NCBI GenBank assembly: GCA_018883075.1
Contig: VEQU01000018.1
Span: 1-32,486 of the forward strand
Reading direction: 5' to 3'
Source: Mycobacterium sp.
GTDB lineage: Bacteria > Actinomycetota > Actinomycetes > Mycobacteriales > Mycobacteriaceae
Length of the DNA stretch: 32,486 bases
The notes below the pieces were generated by a model that saw only the letters and a program-made list of their open reading frames with translations, did not search any database and was not told the origin of the DNA. This document shows, piece by piece, positions 1-7,245 of the stretch. The position numbers and the translations under genes were made by a program. How positions within the stretch are numbered: position 1 is the first letter of the stretch; each line of letters opens with the position of its first letter.

Positions 1-77
1 GGCATGGCGACAACCGCCATACCGAGGCCGGCCATCACCATGAGACTGCGGCGATCCAACTCAGGCATGCCGTCCAC
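1..77 (-). CDS. N-terminus of a Tat-exported protein (partial, runs off the window start)
   Basis: Only the first 25 or so codons lie in the window. The reverse strand reads VDGMPELDRRSLMVMAGLG and continues with more hydrophobic residues. This has the twin-arginine pattern (RRSLM followed by a short hydrophobic stretch) of a Tat signal peptide, so the product is probably exported folded. The GTG start at 77 has an AAGGA ribosome site at 85-89, 7 bases upstream; an in-frame ATG at 68 is the alternative. It is divergent from the PE-PPE gene, so the stretch from 78 to the start of that gene should hold both promoters. The mature protein is outside the window, so no function can be given. Confidence 0.55.
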   Translation of the reverse strand, partial: MDGMPELDRRSLMVMAGLGMAVVAM

Positions 78-262
78 TTTACGGTCCTTCAGCGATTGCG
101 GACGGAGCAGGGTCGGCGTCCGGTCGCTGCCAGTTACCTCCGGCCCGTGGGGTGAAAATCCTCTACCTGGAGAAACATGACCCCCATCGGATTTCTGGAA
201 AACAAGGGTTTAGCATCGTGTCCCTGCGACGGAAGCATCCGGCGGGGAAGGACCACGAGACT

Positions 263-1549
263 GTGCACGCGGTGCGGGCGGTAGTGCGGGCGGTGGTGAC
301 GGCAGTGATCGCGGCCGCCGCCGCGGTGGCACTTGCACTGGCCGCCACGGTCACCGCGGGGGTCCAGCTGGCGACCAGCACGCTGCTGGTGATGGGCGGC
401 AACGACAACCCGGCGGGTCTGACGCCCACCATGCAGCAGCAGCTCGGGGGCGACCCCTGGTACCCGGACCCCGACCCCGATTGGCTGCGGCCGGTCGGGG
501 TGTTCGGCGAGGGCTATATCGACACAGCGAACAACCCGGCGTCGCCGTACTTCGAATGGGATTTCGACCGCGTCGAGTGGCCCGCACAGATCGGGCTGCC
601 CATCCTGGGCCAGTGGGCCTACGAACCGGCCCAGCAGCAGGGCGTGCACAACATCGATGTGGCGATCGCCGGGGTGTTGCCCACCCTCGGGCCGGCGGAG
701 AAAGCGGTCGCGTTCGGCTACTCGTCGAGCGCCAACGTGATGGTGCGCGAGATGCGCGGCCTGCAGAACCAGCCGGGCGGCCCGCCGGCCACCGACCAGC
801 TCGAGTTCTTCCTGATGGGCAACCCCAACCGCCCCAACGGCGGCATCATGCAGCGATTCCCCGGGCTGTATATCCCGTTCCTCGACATCCGACTGGACGG
901 CTCGACTCCGGTCGACACCCCATACGTCACGACCGACATCAGCTGGGAGTACGACAGCGCCGCGGACTTCCCGACATATCCGCTCAATCTGCTCGCCATG
1001 CTGAACACCCTCTTCGCCGGGCGCACGCTGCACGGCAACTACTACCCCGCCGACGTCAACGGTCCGCGCGCCTTCCCCGATACGACCGTCGGCAACATCA
1101 CCTACATCACCCTGGAGCCGCCGCATCTGCCGCTGCTGCTGCCGCTGTATTACCTCGGTTTCCCCACGCCATTGCTCGAACTGGTCGAACCAGCACTGAC
1201 GGTGATGGTGGACTGGGGCTATGACCGGTCGATCGGTCCCGGCACGCCGACGACCGCGCGACTGATCCCGCGGATCAACCCGGTGACCGCCGTCGTCGAT
1301 CTGGCCGAAGCGGTGGCCGAGGGCGTGCACAACTTCCTCGACGATCTGCAGCCCACCGGTGCGGTGAGCACGCCGGGTGCGGTGAACTCCGCGGCCGCGA
1401 TCCGCTCCGCGCGTCACACGGATGCCGTCACCGCACAGATCCGTCAGTCCGCACCGGCCCTGGCGGGCACGGCAGTGCGCCGCGGGTCACGTGACGGGAA
1501 AACAGAACACCACGAACGGGATCGGCGGGCAGATCGAGATCGGCGGTAG
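263..1549 (+). CDS. Secreted PE-PPE domain serine hydrolase
   Basis: This matches the alpha/beta-hydrolase PE-PPE domain, which in mycobacteria occurs at the C-terminus of some PE/PPE proteins and in stand-alone secreted proteins. Here there is no PE or PPE N-terminal domain. A basic, alanine/valine-rich signal or anchor segment (about residues 1-38) is followed by TLLVMGGNDNPAGLTP, the WYPDPDPDW stretch typical of the family, and the nucleophile elbow GYSSSA near residue 152 (GxSxS). The likely activity is esterase or lipase on lipids at the cell envelope. The start is uncertain: GTG 263 has AAGGA 10 bases upstream and puts the signal segment at the N-terminus; GTG 218 and GTG 152 are in frame. 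The last 16 codons are Arg/His-rich with low GC at third positions, so a late frameshift is possible. Confidence 0.8.
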   Translation: MHAVRAVVRAVVTAVIAAAAAVALALAATVTAGVQLATSTLLVMGGNDNPAGLTPTMQQQLGGDPWYPDPDPDWLRPVGVFGEGYIDTANNPASPYFEWDFDRVEWPAQIGLPILGQWAYEPAQQQGVHNIDVAIAGVLPTLGPAEKAVAFGYSSSANVMVREMRGLQNQPGGPPATDQLEFFLMGNPNRPNGGIMQRFPGLYIPFLDIRLDGSTPVDTPYVTTDISWEYDSAADFPTYPLNLLAMLNTLFAGRTLHGNYYPADVNGPRAFPDTTVGNITYITLEPPHLPLLLPLYYLGFPTPLLELVEPALTVMVDWGYDRSIGPGTPTTARLIPRINPVTAVVDLAEAVAEGVHNFLDDLQPTGAVSTPGAVNSAAAIRSARHTDAVTAQIRQSAPALAGTAVRRGSRDGKTEHHERDRRADRDRR

Positions 1550-1576
1550 CACCGGCGTAGCGGCGGTTCTCACCGG

Positions 1577-2014
1577 CTACTCGTCCCCGGAGTCGTCCGT
1601 CTCGGCTTCGTCGTCCTCGGAGAGGTTCGCGTCGAGCACGCTGGCGTCGATGCCGTAGGGCAGGAAGCGCACATTGCGGTTCGGGTCGGTGTTGAGCTTG
1701 TTCGCCCGCAGTGCGTCCAGTTCAGTCTTGTAGACCTGTTCGACGTGAGCCTTGCCCTCGTCGTCGGAGATGTAGATGGCCCACACCCCGTCGCCGGCCT
1801 CACCGGCGGTCTCCGGCTGCGGCCGGCCCCTGGTGGTGGCACCCGGGGCAGGCTTCATGAACTGGTCGAAGAGCATGCCCAGACCGGCCCGCTCCGGTGA
1901 GGTGTTGAAGAACTGACCGACGCGCTCGAAGGCGTCGCGCAGGCCTTCGCCCGTCTCGCGGACAACGCGATCGAACTCTTCGGGGTCGATGCCGAACGGG
2001 CCGTTTCTGTCCAT
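1577..2014 (-). CDS. Conserved mycobacterial protein with acidic tail, unknown function
   Basis: A 145-residue soluble protein beginning MDRNGPFGIDPEEFDRV. The N-terminal 60 residues look like an amphipathic helical segment. A linker rich in Pro, Gly and Thr follows, then a compact alpha/beta-looking part (WAIYISDDEGKAHVEQVYKT, LRANKLNTDPNRNVRFLPYG). The tail is strongly acidic (SEDDEAETDDSGDE). No signal peptide, membrane segment or catalytic motif is visible. The start was placed on ATG 2014 rather than GTG 2020. It lies on the same strand as the 412-residue gene upstream, 83 bases away. I recognise the style as a mycobacterial hypothetical protein but cannot assign a role. Confidence 0.7.
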   Translation of the reverse strand: MDRNGPFGIDPEEFDRVVRETGEGLRDAFERVGQFFNTSPERAGLGMLFDQFMKPAPGATTRGRPQPETAGEAGDGVWAIYISDDEGKAHVEQVYKTELDALRANKLNTDPNRNVRFLPYGIDASVLDANLSEDDEAETDDSGDE

Positions 2015-2097
2015 GCACACCAGTGTGCGCCGAGTTTGCTGCCGGTGTCGAGCCGCGATGCTCCGCCGCCAGCGAAACCCGGCGGCCGGGCAGGCGA

Positions 2098-3336
2098 CTA
2101 GAGAACCTGCAGCGGCAAGGACTGCCGGGGACCGAACTCGAAGACCGCACCGCGGCTGACCTTGGTGAGCTGTACCTCAGGCGACTCCCCCAGCGGGGTG
2201 TCCGTCCACTCGAACTCGGCCGTCCAGTCGGCGCGGGTTCCGGTGACCCGCACCCGCAGATGGGGCTCGACCGCGGTGGCGATCGCCTGCAGCGGCTCGC
2301 GCGAACCGGGGCCGCACAGCGCGATCCAGCCGCGGTCGTCATGGGCGGGCGAGTGTTCGACATGCAGCCGCCCGCCACCGTCCACGTCGGCCACCACATA
2401 ACCGACCGGGTTGATGAGCGGGTGCAGTCGCAGCACATCGCACAGGCCGTCGGCGTCGGCGGACAGGTCCAGTGCCCGGCGGATCCGCTCCGCGGCGACG
2501 CCGGCGATTCCGGTGAGCTGTTTGGTGCAGATCGAGGTGGCGAGTTCGGTGTCCGCGCCAGCGCGCGCCCGCACCGCGATCCCGAACGAGATGTTCAGCA
2601 GGTGCATCTGCAGACACACCTCGTCGGCTATCCGCACCAGTGCGGAGTGCGAGTAGGCACCGAAGTCGAAATCACTCAGCAGGGGCCCCGAGTAATCCGA
2701 TCTGCCCTTGTCACGCTCGTCGATCGGGGCCAATTCCCAACCCGCCGCCTTAGTCTTCGCGACGACATCGAGGGCCGGGATGCCGCTCACCGGAGGGTGG
2801 GAATCGTCGATGATCACCGTCCACGCGCAGTGCGGTGTGCGATCCGCGGGCCGGCGCGGCGGCCGATGGATCGGCCGCACCTGCGCGCGGGGGTTGGTGG
2901 CCACCGCGGTGGCGTCGAAGGTCGGGTCCTCGATGTCGTGACACATACCCTTGACGTAGTCCGGGCCCATCGGTTCCACATCGAGTAGCGCACCGCAGTG
3001 ATCCAGGTGGAATTCCCCGTGCCAGCGGTCGTGCACGGTGTAGCGGAAATCCATGAACTGCGGCGGAGCACCGATATCGAGCTGAAGTCCCTTGAAAATC
3101 GTGATGACGTCGTCACCGGAGTACTTGAGGGCCTTCTGCATGCGCCGGGTGTAGATGGGGCTGGCACCCGCCCACTCCTCGATCGCGATCTGCAGCATCT
3201 CCTCCCGGCCGAAAGACTGAATGCACCAAGCCATTCCGGAGCGGTCGATCAGCTGCCCGATGAGGAGCAGTTCGGGCACCAGCGTGGCCAGCTGATCGCG
3301 GGACAGCGCCGCATAGCGACTCGGATGCGAGCTCAC
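2098..3336 (-). CDS. Conserved mycobacterial protein of unknown function (412 aa)
   Basis: This protein has no signal peptide and no clear membrane segment. The N-terminal half contains a His/Cys/Asp-rich stretch (EFHLDHCGALLDVEPMG, then GMCHDIEDPTFDATAV) that could bind metal or form an active site. It loosely resembles the layout of the L-2-amino-thiazoline-4-carboxylate hydrolase family, but I would not assign that. The C-terminal half has no motif I recognise (LNISFGIAVRARAG, VGYVVADVDGGGRLHVEHSPAHDD). The GTG start at 3336 is only 39 bases from the divergent SnoaL-like gene, so the two probably share a promoter region. Its coding status is supported by even codon use and by lack of a better frame on the other strand. 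Confidence 0.7.
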   Translation of the reverse strand: MSSHPSRYAALSRDQLATLVPELLLIGQLIDRSGMAWCIQSFGREEMLQIAIEEWAGASPIYTRRMQKALKYSGDDVITIFKGLQLDIGAPPQFMDFRYTVHDRWHGEFHLDHCGALLDVEPMGPDYVKGMCHDIEDPTFDATAVATNPRAQVRPIHRPPRRPADRTPHCAWTVIIDDSHPPVSGIPALDVVAKTKAAGWELAPIDERDKGRSDYSGPLLSDFDFGAYSHSALVRIADEVCLQMHLLNISFGIAVRARAGADTELATSICTKQLTGIAGVAAERIRRALDLSADADGLCDVLRLHPLINPVGYVVADVDGGGRLHVEHSPAHDDRGWIALCGPGSREPLQAIATAVEPHLRVRVTGTRADWTAEFEWTDTPLGESPEVQLTKVSRGAVFEFGPRQSLPLQVL

Positions 3337-3375
3337 GGGTCAAACCTAGTTGAGAAGGCCGGTGGGTGTGTTGCA

Positions 3376-3849
3376 ATGTCTGGCGTGGCAGATCTGGAAG
3401 CGATCGAGGCGATCAAACGGGTGAAGTACCGCTATCTGCGGGCACTGGACACCAAGCACTGGGACGATTTCGCCGACACCCTCACCGAGGACATCGTCGG
3501 CCGGTACGGATCCTCGCTGGGCAAGGAGCACCACTTCACCAACCGTGACGACCTGGTGGAGTTCATGCGCACGTCCATGCCGGCGACGGTGTTCACCGAG
3601 CACCGGGTGAGCCATCCGGAGATCACCGTCGACGGCGACAGGGCGGAAGCCACCTGGTACCTGCAGGACCGGGTGATCGTGCCCGAGTTCAACTTCATGC
3701 TCTTCGGCGCCGCCTTCTATCACGACCGCTACCGCAGAACCGAGGACGGGTGGCGGATCTGCGAGACCGGTTACCAGCGGACCTACGAGGTCAATCAATC
3801 CACCGAGGGGCTCAACTTCAAGGTGAAACCCGGGCCCGCTCTGGCCTGA
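3376..3849 (+). CDS. SnoaL-like / NTF2-fold protein
   Basis: A 157-residue protein with the typical small cone-shaped-barrel layout: an N-terminal helix (EAIKRVKYRYLRALDTKHWDDFADTLTEDI), a variable loop, then beta strands with VTVDGDRAEATWYLQ-like repeats, and a late FYHDRYRRTEDGWRICETGYQRTYEV strand. Such proteins act as isomerases, dehydratases, cyclases or ligand carriers. The Asp and His in the helix and the FYHDRYRR strand are possible active-site residues, but the substrate cannot be read from sequence. The in-frame reading continues far upstream to 2998 over the opposite-strand gene. ATG 3376 is the start that fits the family, giving MSGVADLEAIEAIKRV. Confidence 0.78.
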   Translation: MSGVADLEAIEAIKRVKYRYLRALDTKHWDDFADTLTEDIVGRYGSSLGKEHHFTNRDDLVEFMRTSMPATVFTEHRVSHPEITVDGDRAEATWYLQDRVIVPEFNFMLFGAAFYHDRYRRTEDGWRICETGYQRTYEVNQSTEGLNFKVKPGPALA

Positions 3850-3864
3850 GTCTGTAGGCCTGGA

Positions 3865-4527
3865 TCATTGCGCGACAGCGATCAGCGCGCCCGGCCGTAG
3901 CCATTGAATGATCTTGACCAGCGTTGCGTCGTCGATCGCGACACAGCCGGCGGTGGGCACGCCGCTGGAGCTATGCACGAAGAACGCGCTGCCCCTACCC
4001 GGAATACGCTCGGGATTGACTCCCATGACGATTGCATGCGCGTATTCGGGGATGTAGAGGTTCTCGCTGCCGATGGCCGGTGACGTGTCGAACGGACACT
4101 CCTGCTTCTTGCACACCTGCATGGTGTTGTAGTTCGCGGGATCAGCCGACCACCAGTAGTCCGGTGTCGTCTGGTAGTACGTCAGCCCGCCGCCCGGGGA
4201 GGGCTGCGTCCCGAAGGCGAAGTCCAGGCTGAACACCCCCATTGGGGTGGCCCGTGCTCCCTCACGGGCCTCCTGCGCCATGCCGGCCGAACCGATGAAC
4301 GTGTCGATACCGGTACCGATCGCCTGCCAGCCGCTCGCGTCGCGCTGCCAGACATCCATCTTGGCCTTCGACCCGCCGGTTCCGACCACCGAGAGAACCT
4401 GCGTCGCAGCGCCCACCCGCTGTGCGAACCACGGCTGCTGACCGGTGCCGGGCGCCGCCGACGCCGGGGCGCCGGCGGCGGCGGCGAGCAGGGCGGCCGT
4501 CAGCAGGGACGCGAGCGTGCGCACCAT
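3865..4527 (-). CDS. Exported YkuD-type (L,D-transpeptidase-like) protein
   Basis: From ATG 4527 the product begins with a clear signal peptide (MVRTLASLLTAALLAAAAG, cleavage near APASA-AP). ATG 4551 adds eight residues that do not fit. The mature part carries GARATPMGVFSLDFAFG, YAHAIVMGVNPE and the terminal FFVHSSSGVPTAGCVAIDD block. The His and the Cys in TAGCVAI correspond to the YkuD HxG...S/TxGC pattern of L,D-transpeptidases that make 3-3 peptidoglycan cross-links with a cysteine nucleophile. The motif departs from the classic SHGChN, and the protein resembles the M. tuberculosis Rv0309-type exported YkuD proteins more than the LdtMt1-5 enzymes. An extra Cys pair (CKKQEC) could form a disulfide. 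Activity as a transpeptidase is inference. Confidence 0.75.
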   Translation of the reverse strand: MVRTLASLLTAALLAAAAGAPASAAPGTGQQPWFAQRVGAATQVLSVVGTGGSKAKMDVWQRDASGWQAIGTGIDTFIGSAGMAQEAREGARATPMGVFSLDFAFGTQPSPGGGLTYYQTTPDYWWSADPANYNTMQVCKKQECPFDTSPAIGSENLYIPEYAHAIVMGVNPERIPGRGSAFFVHSSSGVPTAGCVAIDDATLVKIIQWLRPGALIAVAQ

Positions 4528-4631
4528 CCCATGGTCCCATGCAATGGGCATCGGGGCGGGTAGCCATCCGGGGTGAATAGCGCCGCGATGTCCGGATACC
4601 TAGCATCTGCGGTCATGTCGCGGGTCCGCTC

Positions 4632-5255
4632 ATGACAGATCTGCCACCGGGCGATTGGTCGGCATTGCTGGTGGGCCATCAGTGGCCGGGATCTGCGACG
4701 CTGACAGTGCTCTCCGCGGCGGCGGATGCCCGTAGCGAGGTGATGAGAACCCGCGAGATGCATGCCGACGCCCTGCGGTCGGTTCGCGCCGAACACCTCG
4801 ACATCCAGGACGGGATCGCCGCGGAAGCCGCCCGTGAACTGTTCCGCGCCGGGGAGCGAAGATCGCGCGCCGTGGCCGCGAAGAACATGGCCAAGCGCAG
4901 TTCGTACCGGACGGGCCATCAGGCCGTCACTCAGTTGCGGGCGGATCTGGAGGAGATCTGCGAGCGGGGCAACGCGGCCATCGAGCGGGTGATCGGCTCA
5001 CGCGATTCCACCACGGCCAAAATCGCGGCCGTCACCGCGATCGTGCTGGATGCGCAGCAGCAGGCCAACATGCGAGCAGCAAGCCGCTGCGCCGAGGTGT
5101 GCGCGGCGATCCATGAGGTGCTCGCGGCCGAGCCGGCCGGTCAGAGCGCCCGGGACTTCGCCCGCCATCACGGGATGGAACTGCCGGCGGGCTACGGGTC
5201 ACCGAGTTCCGAGCAGGTGGCCTCCGACGTCGAGCGGATGATGTCGAGCGGATGA
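4632..5255 (+). CDS. Helical conserved mycobacterial protein, first gene of an ESX-like pair
   Basis: A 207-residue, almost wholly alpha-helical protein. An N-terminal WSALLVGHQWPG segment is followed by long charged helices with heptad-like spacing (HADALRSVRAEHLDIQDGIAAEAARELFRAGERRSR and onward), and a short Gly-rich tail. No signal peptide is seen. It sits directly before a Pro/Ala-rich protein in a two-gene unit. That helical plus Pro/Ala-rich arrangement is common among proteins linked to mycobacterial type VII secretion, so an ESX-associated or chaperone-like role is possible but unproven. Its last codons lie in a perfect 14-bp tandem duplication that has shifted the stop codon. Without one copy the stop would overlap the start of the next gene as ATGA. 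Confidence 0.7.
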   Translation: MTDLPPGDWSALLVGHQWPGSATLTVLSAAADARSEVMRTREMHADALRSVRAEHLDIQDGIAAEAARELFRAGERRSRAVAAKNMAKRSSYRTGHQAVTQLRADLEEICERGNAAIERVIGSRDSTTAKIAAVTAIVLDAQQQANMRAASRCAEVCAAIHEVLAAEPAGQSARDFARHHGMELPAGYGSPSSEQVASDVERMMSSG

Positions 5256-5258
5256 TGT
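5231..5258. repeat. Perfect 14-bp tandem duplication at a gene junction
   Basis: Two identical 14-bp units (CGAGCGGATGATGT) occupy 5231-5244 and 5245-5258, followed by a further partial CGAG. The repeat covers the stop codon of the first gene of the ESX-like pair. Deleting one unit would give an ATGA stop/start overlap with the gene at 5263, so the duplication probably arose recently by slippage. Confidence 0.9.
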
Positions 5259-5262
5259 CGAG

Positions 5263-6231
5263 ATGACGCACGTCGCGCAGACACACGGCCGGCTCAACGC
5301 CGATGTGGAGCGATACCTGCAGGCGGCCGCCCGCGACAGCGCGCCGCCGCCGATCGCGGCGGACCCGCTGTCTGGCGGCGCCTCCCCCATCGAGCAGTTG
5401 GTGCGGGTCCTGGGCATGGCGGCCAATGCCGGCGATCCCGCGGACAACGACCACAGCGCCGAGGACTACACCCGGCGCGAGACGATGACCCGTGAGGCAG
5501 CCGAGTGGTTCGCGGCCCAGGACACCGATGCGGCCGCAGAGATGACCGCGATCGGCGAGCAGGACCCTGCCGCATCCGCGGCCCAACAGCTTCCCCAGAT
5601 CGCCGCGGGCGCGGCCGCCGCGGTCTCGGGAGTCCTCGGTGGCGCCCTGCAGGCACTCGGCCAGATCCCGCAGCAGTTCGCTGCGGTGGCCCAGCAGGCA
5701 GCCCAGCTGTTCGGGCGGGATGCGACGTTCACCGGCGCCGAGACATCCGACGGGACGGTCGATAACGGCCTCGAGGACCCGCTGCCGATCGGCGACCCCG
5801 GTGACGGCGAGGACGTCCTCGGGGCGCCGGACTTCGGGTCGGCGGTGTTCGGCGCGGTTCCCGGCGCTGCGCCGGCCTGGGGATTCGGCCAGTCGGCACC
5901 GGCGGTTCCGTTGGGCCCGCCGCCGGCGCCGTCCGCGGCCACCTCCCCCGCCGCCGCGCCGGCAAGACCTGCCGTGGGACCGGCGCCGGGTCAGACGCAC
6001 AACGCCGGCGTGCCCCTATCGGGTGTGCCCATGATTCCGCCCGGTGCGCCCGTCGGCGCGGCGGGGTCCGACCGCGACACCACGACCGCCACCCGGCGGG
6101 TGGCGGTCCCGGCGGTACGCAACGGTGCCGCGGTCGCGGGCCGTATCGCCGTCGCCCCGGCCGAGCCAGGCGCGGTCACCCGCATCGAGACCACGCCGGT
6201 TGCGATTCGGCGCCCTCACATCGCGGACTGA
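5263..6231 (+). CDS. Pro/Ala-rich protein, second gene of an ESX-like pair
   Basis: 322 residues. The N-terminal 60 residues are a polar helical region (LNADVERYLQAAARD, ASPIEQLVRVLGMAANAGD). Next comes a helix pair rich in Ala and Gln (AAQQLPQIAAGAAAAVSGVLGGALQALGQIPQQF and AAVAQQAAQLFG). From about residue 200 the protein is low-complexity Pro/Ala/Gly (PLGPPPAPSAATSPAAAPARPAVGP, GVPMIPPGAPVGAAG). The amphipathic helical hairpin plus proline-rich tail is the general shape of secreted PPE-like and ESX-associated Esp proteins, though no YxxxD/E export signal was confirmed. Spacing to the preceding gene is 7 bases, so the pair is co-transcribed. Function unknown; secretion is inference. Confidence 0.7.
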   Translation: MTHVAQTHGRLNADVERYLQAAARDSAPPPIAADPLSGGASPIEQLVRVLGMAANAGDPADNDHSAEDYTRRETMTREAAEWFAAQDTDAAAEMTAIGEQDPAASAAQQLPQIAAGAAAAVSGVLGGALQALGQIPQQFAAVAQQAAQLFGRDATFTGAETSDGTVDNGLEDPLPIGDPGDGEDVLGAPDFGSAVFGAVPGAAPAWGFGQSAPAVPLGPPPAPSAATSPAAAPARPAVGPAPGQTHNAGVPLSGVPMIPPGAPVGAAGSDRDTTTATRRVAVPAVRNGAAVAGRIAVAPAEPGAVTRIETTPVAIRRPHIAD

Positions 6232-6234
6232 GCG

Positions 6235-7170
6235 TCAGACCAGCGGCCGTCCCGTGCGGATCCGCCAGTCGAGATCGTGCAGCAGCACATTGAAGGGGAA
6301 GGCCCGCACGAAGGGCGGCGCGAGATTGTTGGCCAGGCGGATAGCGCGCATGAGGCGGTCGAACTCCCGTTGCTTCACAGGGTTCCAGTCGAGTCTCATC
6401 TCGTCTCGGAATCGCTGCGGCAAGAAACCCGTCGTGATCAGAAGTGCCAGACCCTCGCTGAGGTTCTGGAGCGGCGCCGGCAATCTGAAGCCCTTCATTC
6501 GCGACACGGCGATCGGGTACAGGTACTCGCGCACGGTGTCGTCGATGTGGACCTGCTCCAGCGAGCGCTGCCAGTAGTCATCGAAGGCGGCGCGATCGGC
6601 AGGCCACATCTCGGGCGGTACCTGAAGAGTGGTGCCCAGCGACATGCCGTCTCGGTAATGCTGATCTGCGGTCTGCGCGTCCATCTCACCGACGAATGTC
6701 CGATAGACGTCCACGCCACCCTTGTACAGGCAGGCGGCCACCCACAGCTGCAGATCGTGGTCGAAAGCGTTGTACCGGACAGGGCTCTCTTCAGTCGAAA
6801 ACACTTGTGCGTGAGCACGATTCACCGCTCGACGGTAGGCGATCTTCTGTTCCTCGGTGCCGCGTGTTGCGACCGCAAGGTAGGTGAAGGTCGTCCTTGC
6901 CCGCTTGATCGGATGGCGATCGACGCGCCCGCTCTCCACCCTGCTCTCCAGGACGCCGTATCCCACACCCGGCCGTGCGAGTTGCATGATCACGTTCGCG
7001 GGCCCGGCAAGCAACGCGATACCCATCAAGCCGTCATCGAAGCCGGCGTTGCGCGGCAGCCAACTCAGCCGGTTTCGGACACGGCGCTCTGAGACTGCCG
7101 TACCGGATGACTGGCTCACCGGAATCTCAACCACACCGTGAGACTCATCGACTGTCACGTTCGCCGCCAT
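6235..7170 (-). CDS. MpaB/latex-clearing-type oxygenase (DUF2236)
   Basis: A 311-residue protein of the ER-bound oxygenase MpaB / rubber oxygenase catalytic domain family, formerly DUF2236. Landmarks are GPANVIMQLARPGVGYGVLES near residue 55, the HPIKRARTTFTYLAVATRGT segment, and the core YNAFDHDLQLWVAACLYKG, which carries the family His/Asp pair. Characterised relatives are heme-dependent oxygenases cleaving isoprenoid chains; the substrate here is unknown. ATG 7170 gives a hydrophilic N-terminus without a signal peptide. It is divergent from the TetR gene at 7246 across 75 bases, the usual layout for a regulator and its target. M. tuberculosis has several paralogues next to TetR genes (Rv0275c-Rv0276 region, from memory). 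Confidence 0.8.
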   Translation of the reverse strand: MAANVTVDESHGVVEIPVSQSSGTAVSERRVRNRLSWLPRNAGFDDGLMGIALLAGPANVIMQLARPGVGYGVLESRVESGRVDRHPIKRARTTFTYLAVATRGTEEQKIAYRRAVNRAHAQVFSTEESPVRYNAFDHDLQLWVAACLYKGGVDVYRTFVGEMDAQTADQHYRDGMSLGTTLQVPPEMWPADRAAFDDYWQRSLEQVHIDDTVREYLYPIAVSRMKGFRLPAPLQNLSEGLALLITTGFLPQRFRDEMRLDWNPVKQREFDRLMRAIRLANNLAPPFVRAFPFNVLLHDLDWRIRTGRPLV

Positions 7171-7177
7171 CCGTCGG

Positions 7178-7223
7178 AAAAAATATTTTCTCTATGTTGA
7201 CGATAGTCGTTGTGCGTCCATAG
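7178..7223. promoter_or_regulatory. Divergent promoter/operator region of the MpaB-TetR pair
   Basis: An AT-rich patch with a perfect AAAATATTTT palindrome at 7180-7189 stands out from the GC-rich surroundings. It is followed by the interrupted palindrome ACGA-TAG-TCGT at 7200-7210, nested inside a wider CTATG/CATAG inverted repeat (7192-7196 and 7219-7223). A TetR dimer site is plausible here, but the half-sites are short and nothing else in the window repeats them. Confidence 0.35.
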
Positions 7224-7245
7224 AGGGTGGTGTCAAGATTGCGCC

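Noticed and set aside
134..1417. 427-codon open frame on the reverse strand over the PE-PPE gene
   Set aside because: It is Arg/Gly/His-rich without domain features and mirrors the GC-rich codon pattern of the forward gene, which has a signal segment and a GxSxS motif.
2998..3375. N-terminal extension of the SnoaL-like protein
   Set aside because: The extension overlaps the 412-residue gene on the other strand and does not resemble the NTF2 fold; ATG 3376 begins the family-typical sequence.
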